A stretch of 64,000 nucleotides of DNA, taken from assembly GCA_003184365.1 (NCBI GenBank), contig NKYR01000007.1, positions 186,001 to 250,000 of the forward strand. The letters are read 5' to 3'. A program made the translations under genes and the position numbers. This DNA comes from Evernia prunastri (lineage: Eukaryota; Ascomycota; Lecanoromycetes; Lecanorales; Parmeliaceae). Positions 1-11,089 of this stretch are shown here, one piece after another; position 1 is the first letter of the stretch, and each line of letters starts with the position of its first letter. The notes beneath the pieces were generated by a model that was given only the letters and a program-made list of their open reading frames with translations, made no database searches and was not told the DNA's origin.

Positions 1-547
1 CCATGATCCATACGAACGAATTTGTCGTGAGCGGGGCGGATAGTCAGGGTTGCGCATATTGAGGCTGATGGGATCGAGATGCAAAGTTATTCAAGTTACG
101 TTGGTGATTTGATAACAGACAGGAAGGGTCAGGTACAGGAGTTGCGATAGAAGCTGTACAAAATAGAATTTCACCAAGACAGGATTTCACCGCAGCCTTA
201 GCACATTAAACATCACGCATTGGACTTGGATATTCATCAACATATGTATAAACGGAGCTTGATGTCTCACATGTGCATAAATAATCGAAATGGTCACACA
301 AAGGGCAACCAGCTTTGAGATACCATTCTCATAACAGGTCTGAGAAACATCAAAGACTTTATCAATATGTCACTGAGCTGTCTGGACTTTCCAAGCGCCG
401 TACTCGCTTTTCTGAAAATGCATGACGTCCTCCATGTCGTCTCCTCAGTACCTGGTATCATGCAACCCTGATATGCGGCCCCAACGCCATTCAACATTTT
501 CCACGCCGAAGCCCACTTGTATTGCCTGCTCTTATGTAGATCCCGTC
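1..547. other. Intergenic, no gene seen
   Basis: This stretch lies downstream of the TAF12 stop codon and runs to the window edge. I see only short ORFs in both directions with no recognisable motif, and no tRNA-like or repeat structure. It probably holds the TAF12 3' UTR and intergenic DNA. Confidence 0.4.
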
Positions 548-2439
548 TCACAGATCCCCCTTGCCCCCAGTGACTTTAGCAGCTTGAACGGCACTCAACT
601 TCTGAGCCCAACCAGGAGTCGGTTGTGTTTTCTTGACCGTACGCAACTCGTCTGAAGCATAGCCAGGCACGCGAATGTTGTAGTTCCGCTCAAGAATGAG
701 CTGGAGGTCGCGAAGTTCGAGAGTGGAAGACTGCCGGAGTTTTGCGAGGCGGCAGGCCGCGACGATGACTTGATCAACAAAGTCATCAGCGACTTCGAGA
801 AGTGTCTATATTGACATTAGCTTGAGCCCTCAAGAAGAGAGCTGTAGTAACGCTATAGGGGCAACGAAGTTATTCAGGCAGAGCTCACCTCTTCAACTTC
901 GGCAGTCAAACCTTCGCCCTCCTCACCTTCACCTCCTGTGCCACCAGTAACCTGCCTGACAAGCTCCTCCAGCTTCTTCTTGCTGAGGACTCTCTCCCCT
1001 TCACCCTCTAGCACATAACCAGGATGCCTCTGAATAGCTGGCTGACCCATGGGTCCCATTGCAACTGGTCCATTTGTCAAAGTGGGCCTTGATGGGCCCA
1101 TGGATACCGGCTGGACGGGCTGAAGGTTGAGGTCCTTGGGGATGGGCATCTTCGCGTGGTTGTTTTGGGGGTCGCGCTGAGTACGTTCATGAGGAGGATG
1201 ACCATGTGTGCTGGGTTGCTGAATGTTTTGGTGAGAGTATGATGATCGTAATTGCTCCATAGCAGCTTTTTGAGAAAGCGGGACGGGGTCTTGTGTTGTG
1301 GATGGTATAGCTGGTGAATGTGGTGGTGCGACGTTCGGTGAATTGTGATGCTGTTCTGGGGGCCGAGAACTTGTGTTAATGTTTAGAGGCGGATGTGCGA
1401 TTGGATTTGGCATCTGGTTAGACTGAGGGCGTGACACCGGCGGCTGATTTATAGGTGGTCGTGATGGCTGCCCGTTGTTCTGCGGGCTCGATGCGGAAGG
1501 AGCACCTGGGTTGGGTTGATTTCTGGCAGCATCAAGGGCGGAGCTCACTGTGTGCGGTTGACCTAAAGGTTCTTGCGATACTTGAGGTAGGCCTCCCATG
1601 CCTTGATTAGGTTCCTGCTTCACGGACTGAGCATTGTGAACGCGCGATTGATCCAAGGCGGTATTTTCGGGATTAGTGGGATTGGCAGCCCTGCCTTGCG
1701 CCTGTCGTTCTTTCAGAGCTCTTTGCGTGTTCACAAAGAGTCCTATCTGCTCTCTTGTTTGTTTATGGATTTGCTCAACCTTGGCCTGCTGAGCCTGAAG
1801 GGCCTTCGAGTCTTGCTCATTGAGAGGCCTATCTGAGTTCTGTCTTTGGGCAAATATTTGCTTGATCTCCCCAAGCTTATTCATCGCTTCCTCAAGTGTC
1901 TTTAACTGCTGTGCGTACTTATTCTGTGTATCTTTGACCCATTTCTTGGCAAATTCTGGACCATCTTTATCGACCATGTGGGGTGGCGCTTGAATATCGA
2001 GTTCCTTGACTTTCTGGATTACCTTCTCGGAGAATTGCCCTTGAGACTGTGGCTGAGTTCCAGCTTGTATGTATTGCGCGGGCAGTCGAGCGTCCGGTAG
2101 TGGTGCCTGCGGATTAGAGCCCGTAGGCCGAGCACCGTTTTGCTGAACGCCATTCGCAGTCTGCAATGCCATAGCATCAGGCCTTGTTCTGGTTATTTTA
2201 TTCTTGATATTGAGCGTAACCTCCACTAGCTTTTTATGTGCGGTTTGGTAAGGCTCGGAACCCGGGGATGCGCTCTCGATAGTTTCCCATAGCTTCCTGA
2301 TCCCCTCGATGTATTTCTCTTTTTGATGTTCGGGAAAGTTGGGGAGTTTGGGTATTTGGTCGGGTTTGATCAAGCTGGTACCTTGAATTTGAGGGTAAGT
2401 ATTGCCCTGTTGAGCGGCGTTTGGGTTCGTGTTCTCCAT
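548..2439 (-). CDS. TAF12: TAF12, TFIID/SAGA histone-fold subunit
   Basis: Probable TBP-associated factor 12, a nuclear subunit shared by TFIID and SAGA, where its histone fold pairs with TAF4 or ADA1. Two exons on the minus strand, 2439-889 and 805-548, join in phase 0 across an 83 nt GT-AG intron (888-806) and give about 602 residues. The N-terminal ~480 residues are Gln/Pro/Asn-rich and low complexity, as in other fungal TAF12 proteins. The conserved part is at the C-terminus: LSKKKLEELVRQV starts near residue 485, and the intron falls inside the fold, so EVEE is followed by LLEVADDFVDQV, then an acidic and basic helix ending near DLQLILERNYNIRVPG. The tail KKTQPTPGWAQKL is also typical of the family. 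The start is the first ATG of the long exon. The identification rests on motif memory; the fold boundary is inferred. Confidence 0.9.
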
Positions 2440-2660
2440 TGTGATAGCTAAGAGTCGTAGCAGGAGTAGTCAGGAAGCTGGACACAAAGGTGAAGCGAAG
2501 GGCTAGTTAATACAAGTGACGAGCACAAATATTTAAATAATGAATGTAACTTGAGGTAGATGGATTTTCTATTCTTGAATATCTTAGAGATCGGATCAAG
2601 AGGTAAGGTAGATTACTGTGAGTAAGTAACGATTAGAGTAAGGTACCTTTAGCGGGGCAC
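2440..2660. other. Upstream region of TAF12
   Basis: Non-coding DNA between the TAF12 start and the left arm of the foldback element. It includes a run with repeated aggtaaggta-like words. No gene is visible. Confidence 0.4.
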
Positions 2661-3137
2661 ATTTATGAGTTGCAAAATGAATAAGATTCCTTGGCAAATT
2701 TTATCGCACCCCGCCTCCAAAGAATCGTAAGAAAACGAATAAGAAGATCGTAAAATATCGATCTTTTCTTAACTAAAAATATTGATACATAGTATCAACA
2801 AACAATATTCATATTAAAGTTATTCTAAATTCAAAATTACATTAAATTTTTTTTTCTCAAAATGTTTTAAATCAAATTTTGATTTTTTTGAAAATCTATA
2901 TATAAATCATAGAGAGAGAAAAGTATATTTGAAAATCCATCTAAATAATGTCTGGAAGAAAAAATCAGTAGTATATATAGTTTAAAGTAACTTTTATATG
3001 ACTGAAATTAAATAATAAAATGTGTTCATAGATTTGAAATTTTGAATAAGAGAAAGTAGATTTTTATCTCTTTTTTTCCGGAGGTGGGGTGCGATGAATT
3101 TTGCCAAGGAATCTCATTCATTTTGCAACTCATAAAT
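2661..3137. mobile_element. AT-rich foldback (MITE-like) element with ~60 bp inverted ends
   Basis: Positions 2661-2720 and 3078-3137 are inverted copies of one another over about 60 bp with only a few mismatches; the outermost bases are ATTTATGAGTTGC and its complement. The 357 bp between them are strongly AT-rich and have no ORF. This layout fits a non-autonomous miniature inverted-repeat element. I could not identify a clear target site duplication: the flanks are GGGGCAC on the left and ACCCTAC on the right. The AT-rich interior could reflect repeat-induced point mutation or simply age. There is no second copy in the window, so its family is unknown. Confidence 0.75.
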
Positions 3138-3339
3138 ACCCTACTTATATTATCCCGCAGAGCCGCCGCTAACTTCTATTGTGTTAGACTTTAGGTAACC
3201 ACCTTGTTTCAGATGAGCAAAACTTCTGCGGTCAAGGCTGCTGGAGGATTCAGGTAGCGAGATAATGCCTCCATCTGAACCCTATCACTTGTATCCTTCT
3301 GCCCACATAGCATAAGAGTATAGCTGATTGCAGCTTTTG

Positions 3340-6300
3340 ATGACGGATCCGGAGCCCTTGATCATGAGCAGCCAATTAAATGAAACACCAGGACCTTCGC
3401 CTGGTAATCACAATTCGCGCGGACCGCTTAGTAACGAAGAGCGATCCAACAGCAGAGGTAAATGACTTGAATTAGGTCTGCTACAATCAATCGGCGTCTG
3501 AAGGAAGAACAGGGTCGAGAAAGTCCAAGGATGCTCTACAGAGAGGCACGCTTGAGCATGACACCCAAACAAAGTCTGCATCAGCTCCCTATACTGCCAA
3601 GCAATTCCCTATGAGCAAAGGATCATATGGATGGAAGAAACGACCGCATAGTCCTGGGCTACAATGGTATAAGAATTACGATTCACCAGATACTTTAATG
3701 CATGGGAGAATTCTCGTGATCGATTATGTAAAACAAGGTATGATTCTATCAGATTTCAACGTAGATCAGAAAATGATACACTAGCAGAGCCCCTGATGTT
3801 TTGATATTAATGACTATAGACCATTCCAGAGAAGGCATGCGAAAAGTTGCTGCACAGGAGATCAGTTGCCTGGATGGTCTCCGCAAATTATATTCAAACG
3901 TGATAAGCTTTCTGTGCTTGTCTACTGCATCGTGATCTGATACATATATAGCCTGATCGTTGCGATGAGGCGGTTCTTCGTGTTATGCACTGCCAGAACG
4001 CAGATTTCGCTACTCAATTTTTGCTCCATAAATTCAACATCACTGCCCGAGATAGTCTTGTCGGTACCGATTTCGGAAAGTATGTGAAATATAAACGTCC
4101 CGAAAAGCGCGGTGGTAAGGCGTTCTTGAGCGGAAAATCGTGGAAGACTACGCACGATCCTTGGAGGGGTCTTAGTCGAACCTCATTTGGCCTTGACTAT
4201 CTGAAGCATTATAGTCGCCCCGAAGCACGGATGGGCAAAGAGGGGGATCCGAAAGAGAAGATGATGGAGCTAAATTACTACGACAAAGACGATAATCCTC
4301 GCTATGGATGGGATGTTTACGTTCAACGCGTACGTACCTTTCCGATATGACCTTCCCTATTTGATATTGGAGTTGAGTCATAAAGGCGTAGGAGGATCTC
4401 TCTACTTCCGAGACCCATCTTGCAACTCAGTACCATTGCGAGAATAAGCAATGCTGACTCCGAAATTTGGATAGATTTCTTGCTATGTACAGCACAAGGA
4501 GACTGTGCAGGAAATGTCCCAGTACCAGGGCATAGACAATCCATACCGAGAGGTCAAGAGCGAGAATGACACTCATAAATATGTCCCAGATCTTCAGGCC
4601 TTGGACAATGGTAATACCATCATTATCTTCGAAAATTCCCAGTCAGGCTCGATTGAAGATACAATTATCACTGCCCGGCAGCAATGGGAGTCAAGATGGC
4701 GAAGGCTGCCCTTTTATTTATCGTACGAATCGCACGACGTGTCAAACGACGATCGTATGGCTTTGGAATGCATGAAGATCATTCTGCAAGATGTGTGGAA
4801 AAGTGTGTGAGTTATGTTCTCCGAGCCATTTCTTACTGATTCAAATGAGATTTTGAGTTGTAAGGCATGTCGTAGGAGTCAGATACTCTCGGGACATGTT
4901 TCACGACTGCGAGTTGGTCCCAGAAGACATATGCTAACTTCAGAAATATAAAGTGCCGAGAATTGGGAGAGCTTTCTCGATGTTTCCAACACTCACGTGT
5001 CCATTCTTGAAGACAAGATCTACGAGTACGTTCTCTCAAATCCATATTGTTGTCAAATGTTCAGCCTTGAGACATGTCTTGGGGGCTGTCACCCTCTAAG
5101 CGCATTCCAAGGCTTGGGATTCCTTCGAAATTGGCAATCGTGAGGCCGACATTGCAAACTAGGCAGCCAGCAGACGAATCACGCGCTCCAGAGCTATGGG
5201 CCAACTCCAACATGTGGCTTAAGGTCGAGAGACTTGTGTCCATCCACATCGCCGTTTTAAAGGAGATGCAGACGAGTCTTCGAGAATTCTTGAGTGAACC
5301 GGAAGTGGAGGACAATTGGCTAGATGCCAGTCCGGACGATATGGAGAAGATACGCGATCTTGTACAAGAAGATCTAGTGAAGCCGACGGCCAACTTAGCG
5401 GATCTGATGTACAAATCAGTGGAAATCCGGGACAGTCGCCATTCTTTGCAGCTCAATACAAGCATGTGGCGTTTATCTTGGATCACATTCATCTTCCTCC
5501 CTCTGACCTTTATCAGCAGCTTCTTCGGGTTCGTAGACTGGGACTTTGCTGCACCTTGGAAACGTTCTAACCAGCTGTTAGTATGAACGTGGACATTTTC
5601 GAATCAGATCCAAATGTCAAATACTATTTTGCATCGGCAGTTCCCATGATGATCGTGGTTTTAGTCGGCTGGTACTTCATTAAGCATTTTCTTGCACGGA
5701 GAAGGCAGACAGTAAGGCAATATTCTAAATTACGTCTTCGTGATCGGCACTACTTTTCAAGTCCGTGTTGCTGGAGAAGCACGCCTATTTTACAACCAGT
5801 CCATTCACTAGACATATTTTATTACTCAACTTTTGGTCTACAGATGGGAATACTGACTCTGCAATGTGCTAGCCTTACCAACGGGGAATCTACGAACACC
5901 TTTTCTTCGAACTGGCGATTGCGTATCCTCGATTGTGGTCTAGATCTGGTCCCAATGATTGTATAAGGCCCCAAAATTTGCTCGATAGGGTGAAATGGCG
6001 CCTGATCACGGTTTGGAATGACTCTTCAAAGACGTTAGTATTCTTGGTGTGATCCTTCTCTATTAGGTCTAGCAAGTCAAGATGGAGACATTCGACATTC
6101 CAACACGAGCCTAGCTCCCCGAGCCCTTCTGACAATACAACTACGCTGGCCTTGATAGCGGGAAAACTGACTAGAGTTCTCTATCAGAACGAGCGCTGGA
6201 TCAGCACATCGAGATGCCGAGTATGACGATCTAGGAGCATGGTACGTAGATTTCGGAGACGATCTTCCCTGTTCGGTACTCAGATTGAGCCGAATCACAT

Positions 6301-6732
6301 GTTGTGGGAGCAAACTGGCCTTTCCTACTCCCGAGACCAGTCTTGCGGCTCAACGTTTCTTTTGAAGCAGCTATGCTGACACCGAATGTGCATAGGTCCC
6401 GTTTGAAGAGAACCTTGACCCGTCGGTGGACATCCCAGATAGGAGTGGTCGAGGATATTAGTCCTTCTACCACCACCCTCGAGGAGGGCGGGGCTGAAGC
6501 CAATGTCGCAGGGGGTAAAGTCGAGAGCGCTACAAACATTTTGCAAGTTCAAGCTCGAACAGACATGCTGGAGGTTCCGCCTTCTCAGTCTCTATTCGCG
6601 AAGCAGGATGTAGTGTCTTCGAGGCCATCGAGTGCTGGAAGGGTAAGCAGTAAGGGAAGTAGTCATGGAAATAGCGGTGTGATGGTGGAAGAGGAGGCAC
6701 CGACTTGGCTCCAGCGATATGGGACCGAGTGA
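3340..6732 (+). CDS. CorA-like divalent cation transporter, 11 exons
   Basis: Predicted membrane protein of the fungal CorA-like Mg2+ transporter type, about 750 residues. Exons: 3340-3457, 3513-3737, 3820-3899, 3952-4329, 4475-4806, 4954-5025, 5163-5528, 5582-5711, 5873-6033, 6188-6241, 6396-6732; all phases close. The long N-terminal part is soluble. The core contains ILEDKIYEQPADESRAPELW and MWLKVERLV, then two C-terminal membrane helices (about residues 505-524 and 535-560) separated by the GMN signature, which is created by splicing of the 53 nt intron 5529-5581. The tail is basic and then Ser/Pro-rich. The first in-frame ATG after a stop is 3340; 3364 is an alternative. Intron 5 ends in AAG rather than CAG/TAG. 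Introns 4, 6 and 10 (137-154 nt) look like related introner-like sequences. The transported ion is not shown by the sequence. Confidence 0.85.
4330..4474 (+). repeat. Introner-like intron (CorA-like gene, intron 4)
   Basis: A 145 nt intron starting GTACGTA and ending near GCTGACTCCGAAATTTGGATAG. It aligns along most of its length with intron 10 of the same gene, including the block CCGAGACC-CTTGC-CTCA and the end block ATGCTGAC-CCGAA. Spliced introns of one gene normally share only donor, branch and acceptor. Confidence 0.55.
5026..5162 (+). repeat. Introner-like intron (CorA-like gene, intron 6)
   Basis: A 137 nt intron starting GTACGTTCTCTCA. Its middle carries CTTGAGACA, TCTTGGGGGCTGTCAC, CTCTAA and CCAAGGCT, which recur in the same order in the F-box-like gene intron at 17375-17522. 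The GAGAC-GTCTTG-GGCT core also resembles introns 4 and 10. Confidence 0.5.
6242..6395 (+). repeat. Introner-like intron (CorA-like gene, intron 10)
   Basis: A 154 nt intron starting GTACGTAGATTTCGGAG. It carries CTCCCGAGACCAGTCTTGCG followed by GCTCAACG, and ends ATGCTGACACCGAATGTGCATAG. It shares these blocks with intron 4 of the same gene. Confidence 0.55.
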
Positions 6733-7444
6733 TGTATCGATCTGCAATCACGATTCAGTCTTGTGAGATTATAGTGTTGGAAGGCTGGCTTCACGGTTGC
6801 GTGGAGGAAGGTTCGGTATCTGCATGGATGCAGAAAGCATACACATAAGTAGCATAGCGGTTTGAGTAAAGTGGCATTAACATGATATCACTCTGCCTAC
6901 ATTTTATACTAAATCTCCCCCAACAAGCTTATAATGACCAACTTGCATATAAGTACCAAAGGATATATTATATCCTAGGGTATATATTCTTATGATTATT
7001 TGATATATAATTTTCGCTTTTGGTCGGACAGGGGAAAAAAGGGGAAAAAGGTGGGAGTTATTAAAGGCCGGCGACCCGATTATAAAAGCTAGAACGAGGG
7101 AAAGAGGAAGAAAAAAAAGCCAAGAAAAAGCCCGATTTCCCCACCTTGGTGGTTTTGAGGCTTTATGCACGCACAACAAAATCCTTCAATCCTTCAAAAT
7201 CCTTCATCGAGAAGGTGCTGACGATCGAGTAGTACACAGGCTCACACAGCCCGCATCCCGTCAGTTGGGAATGACAAAGCGTGACAGCTAATCCAAAATG
7301 TTCACTATTTAATCCTTCTCCCTCCCACATTTCATCTCACTTTTGCAAATCCCCCAGATTCTGCCTTCACTTCCAAACCCGAGCTCTGACCTTTACCTGG
7401 CGTGACGAAATTTACGCGAATCATCAATCCTTCGAAGCAAAGAC
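6733..7444. other. Intergenic between CorA-like gene and EMG1
   Basis: AT-rich in the middle (about 6900-7110), with purine-rich tracts near 7030 and 7090. The ORFs here lack recognisable motifs. The last ~150 bases are pyrimidine-rich and probably form the EMG1 promoter and 5' UTR. Confidence 0.4.
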
Positions 7445-8338
7445 ATGGCTCCGGAAGAGAAACCAAGGAAGAGACCAAGTAAGCTCGCTTGGCCAGAAAA
7501 CCTTGATCAGGGTCCACGGCTCACGAATTGCTGTCTAGGAACGCAATCATGCCCACCACCTGCTCTTCCACAGCTTGTCGCAGAGCAGCACGTCCCGATC
7601 GCCCCCAATGATAAAGACACACAGAGACTCGTGGTCGTCCTGTCCAATGCGAGTCTAGAGACATACAAAGCATCACATGGTGGACGGGGAGGGAATCTAC
7701 GAGACGAGAAATATTCCCTCCTGAACAGCGACGAGCACATCGGTGTAATGCGAAAAATGAACCGAGATATCAGCGATGCACGGCCGGATATTACGCATCA
7801 GGTTTGCTATACTGCCAGAACGCATTCAACATCCGTCTGGTTGATACTGAGTCTCCCCTAGTGCCTCCTCACATTACTCGATTCACCAGTGAACAAGGCC
7901 GGAAGGTTGCAGATTTACATACACACGGCAAAAGGTGTCCTCATCGAAGTCAGCCCTACTGTTCGAATCCCTCGCACCTTCAAACGCTTTGCCGGTCTCA
8001 TGGTACAGCTTCTACATCGGCTCTCCATTCGCTCTACCAACTCCCAGGAGAAGTTACTCAAAGTCATCAAGAACCCCATTACGGATCATCTTCCGCCCAA
8101 CTGCCGAAAGGTTACCCTCAGTTACGATGCTGATGTCGTCCGGGTCAAAGACTACATCGGAGATTTAGGTCCCAAACAGAGCGTTTGCGTCTTTGTCGGC
8201 GCCATGGCCAAAGGCAAGGACGATTTTGCAGACACGTACAAAGATGACGCCATCAGCATCAGTAACTACAGCTTGAGCGCTAGCGTAGCATGTGGCAAGT
8301 TCTGCAATGCTGTGGAAGACGTCTGGAACATCGTCTAG
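7445..8338 (+). CDS. EMG1: EMG1/NEP1, 18S rRNA pseudouridine N1-methyltransferase
   Basis: SPOUT-family methyltransferase that methylates N1 of a conserved pseudouridine in 18S rRNA and is needed for small-subunit assembly in the nucleolus. Exons 7445-7478, 7539-7801 and 7862-8338 give about 257 residues, close to the ~250 of the yeast protein. Recognisable blocks are VVLSNASLETYKASHGG, SDEHIGVMRKMNRDISDARP, then (across intron 2) DITHQCLLTLLDSPVNKAG, and RIPRTFKRFAGLMVQLLHRL. The first intron (60 nt, GTAAGC...CTAG) is a multiple of three and stays in frame if retained, so the N-terminus is less certain than the rest. The second intron is required: without it the conserved DSPVNKAG block is out of frame. 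The C-terminus ends WNIV. Confidence 0.92.
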
Positions 8339-9647
8339 CTAACAAGGTGAGTATGCCCCTCCGCCAGCAAAGATTCTGCAACGGCTCTCGTTGGTTGTGC
8401 GGGCTGCACCAAAGGGCTTTGGCTGCCAAAGCCCGTAGCGGGAAGAAAGGTTCATTGTGTGGCATCCATGAAAGCTGCGATACCAACATCAAAGCTCACT
8501 CGTGGATTGTTACATTGTTGCGTTGAGACTATTGGACTGGCTGTGTTTTTGCAACAAGAACATCGAGTTCAACAGGCTCAAGGCGCCTTTGCGCCCTGTG
8601 CAGCACTTCAACTTGCTGCACATTTTCTTTCCCCGTTCATGCATAGCAATTGTATTGAGAAGATCCCTTGCACAATGCCTATCTGTCGCCGTTCATAGCA
8701 AGTAGTGGCCGGATGTTACAGGCAGGACCCGAAGCTGCTTCATCGAGCAGAGCAAACGTTCACTTTCTCGCTCATGCCTACAGGATGGGCCGAGATTTTA
8801 GATGACAGACAATATAAGTACAAGAACTTCGCGTGTACAAGAGCTTCTCCGCGTCTGGCCGGTGTTGAATTCCGGCCTTATCATCACCGATAGTCTCTAT
8901 GAATTATCTTCACTAATTTGTAAGCAAGCAACTTTGACGATCATTATAGCGGTCTTTCATTGGTAAAACCGGATGCCGAAAGCTTCCGTTATGTCCAACG
9001 AATTTAGTTGCATATTTTTTACGTGGCTCTCCCAGGATGGAGTGGTTAGGCACCTACGCCTCGCTCGAGATGCATGGAACGAATCAAGATGACTTAGGCA
9101 GCCTTCAGGTACTGAAAACGTCTCGTTAATACCTCACGCCTCGGGCTTTCGACCGAACGAGACGTACACTTTGTAACGAGCAGATCGACAGGCCTTATCA
9201 CCGGTGGTAAGACGTAAGAGAGTTTAATTTTCATGTTCCAATGCCTACGAAGGATTGATGGGTTTCTTTCCTTACACTAACAAACAACCCGTATCAGCCA
9301 GTCACTTGACTCTGATGACTATTCCGTACTCCGGGTTGACCGCCTCCGATCTGCCAACACTCTGCTGGCCTCTTCCGATGGTGGTGAAGCCTCGACCGTA
9401 CAGGAGCACCTCCTATTCTAGAGACCTAATATTACCTGGGTTGCACCAGGCTGAGCTCATTATATGTGAATAAATCGAAAGGCGAAGAGTCAAAAATCTT
9501 GGTTACAGTATTCTCAGTTCCTCAGCATCTTCAAAACCAAGCCCCAAGACTCCAAAACCGTTCTTCCCGAGTTTGGCTTCATAATAGGAACAATTCAAAA
9601 TACTCTGATCTTTACTCGAGCTAGCTATCGACGGCTTCAGCAAAGTC
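8339..9647. other. Long intergenic region, no gene seen
   Basis: 1.3 kb with only short unrelated ORFs. I found no tRNA, no inverted repeat of note and no conserved motif. A short self-complementary patch occurs near 8402-8436 (gggctttggctgccaaagccc), likely a chance hairpin or a 3' end signal for EMG1. Confidence 0.35.
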
Positions 9648-10688
9648 ATGTATGAAGATGAACCAAACGAAAAGGACGGAACATACATGTCGGAAAAGGA
9701 CCGTGTCTTAGCATGGACGAAGGACGTGGCAGCCAGCACTGCTGACGAAGCTCCAGAATCGACGACTCAAGCATCGCATCCCGAAACCCGGCATGTAAAA
9801 CGAGAGCCTCCCAGGGTTGTCGTTAATCAGATTGTTACGACACCAGCAGTGGTCGTTACTCGTGTCAGGCCGGAACCGGCTCCGAAAGACGAGATCAGTA
9901 GCAAGGCAATCATTGGCACCCTTCTCGGGGCTACAGCAGGGGCTGCTGTAGCTTATGGTACGTATTTCCGGAGTCCATCATTCCTCTTTTGAATCAGACT
10001 GCGAATGTTCAACCATGTCCAAGGAGTCTTACCCTCGGAGTATGCCTCGGGGTTCACAGAAACACTCAAACGTTCAATGCTGACTGCGAACGGTAATCCA
10101 GCCATGACCAAGAGCCAGACCGAAACCTATGCCGTTGAACATCAAAAGAGAGTCGCCTACAGAACCATCGAAGCACCTGTCACTTACGAGCTGCTCCAAC
10201 CGGACAACGACACTCTTGAACGTGAACCCTCTCGAGTGAACCGCAACGCCAGTAATCATGCGATCGCAATTCCGGGGCTGCCACACCCATGTACTGACGA
10301 TCTGATTGCGAGATCAGAGCATTCGCATCATGCCTCTACTTCCATTGCTCAGAAATACATTGAGAGCGTGACCAACGCTCCAAACGTCACTAAGATCTCG
10401 GTAGCTGACTCGGGGAAATCGAGAGCTTCGCATGCGTCTTCCCCCGGAAAGACGGCTCGGCAGTCAGACTTCATACCGGTCACTGAAGTAAGGTCCGCAA
10501 AAGACGTGCCTTTGCCCCCCAGTCGCGTGACTAGCTTGGCAACAGAAAAGAGAGAAGGGAGCAAGGCAGGCAAAAGCTCGGTATGCCCGAAGGAAAGTGT
10601 GAGTCAAGTGAGCACGAGAAGGTCGGGAGGAAGCGGGAGGTCAAAACATTATGGCAATCACAATTCTAGGAAGCGGGAAGGATCTTGA
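9648..10688 (+). CDS. Fungal protein of unknown function with Gly/Ala-rich hydrophobic segment
   Basis: Two exons, 9648-9957 and 10102-10688, join phase 1 and give about 298 residues. I do not recognise a named domain. Around the junction the spliced protein reads KAIIGTLLGATAGAAVAYAM, a Gly/Ala-rich hydrophobic segment that could enter a membrane, followed by MTKSQTETYAVEHQKRVAYR and a long polar, Ser/Arg-rich C-terminus. Splicing is supported because the frame on both sides joins the hydrophobic segment smoothly to a charged helix. The start at 9648 is the only useful ATG, but an in-frame stop lies just upstream and an earlier exon is possible. The 144 nt intron resembles the introner-like introns of the CorA-like gene (GTACGT start, ATGCTGACTGCGAA near its end). 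Confidence 0.6.
9958..10101 (+). repeat. Possible introner-like intron (unknown gene)
   Basis: A 144 nt intron starting GTACGTATTTCCGGAG and ending AATGCTGACTGCGAAC followed by GGTAATCCAG. The first ~45 bases and the last ~40 bases resemble intron 10 of the CorA-like gene; the middle is more diverged. Confidence 0.4.
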
Positions 10689-11081
10689 ACATAGCGATTT
10701 CAGGCCCAAAAGTCGGAAAGGCACAAGGAGCAATGACGGATGATGTGATTATCACATGGGCTAATCCTACTCTCGAGGACGTCAAAGACAAGAAGTTCGA
10801 GTAGGCCTTACTCGCCTTGGTAGTGGTTACCTAGAGGGTAGGAGCAAGCGTGACCAAATTCAAGGATACTATCCACCATCTAGTCGTTGACTATAGCTCT
10901 GATCACAAGCAGTTGAAAGTACTGTTTCGTTCCCGCATGAATTAAGATACCTCAATCTCAATTTGTCGCTCTGTAGATGTCGGCGCTTGAGGTAGAGGTA
11001 AGGTAGGTACCTAGCTCGCCTAGGTAGGTAGAACATGGAAGAGAGACGATCTAGGGTTGCTGCCCTACATGTTTACCTTGG
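10689..11081. other. Intergenic
   Basis: Short non-coding stretch with a cluster of ggtaggta words near 11000-11030. No gene seen. It ends at the target duplication of the transposon dimer. Confidence 0.35.
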
Positions 11082-11089
11082 CCACCAGT
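11082..11089. repeat. Left 8 bp target site duplication of transposon dimer
   Basis: CCACCAGT directly precedes the first TTGTCTCC terminus and recurs at 12639-12646 directly after the final GGAGGCAA terminus. An 8 bp duplication is characteristic of hAT and a few other cut-and-paste superfamilies. Confidence 0.85.

Noticed and set aside
5583..5966. Separate membrane-protein gene beginning at the ATG of the GMN motif
   Set aside because: The frame joins the upstream exon through a clear 53 nt intron that restores the FFGMN signature of the CorA-like protein.
9021..9110. Possible tRNA-like stretch (tggagtggttaggcacctac)
   Set aside because: It suggests a D-arm, but there is no T-loop GGTTCRANYCC and no acceptor pairing.
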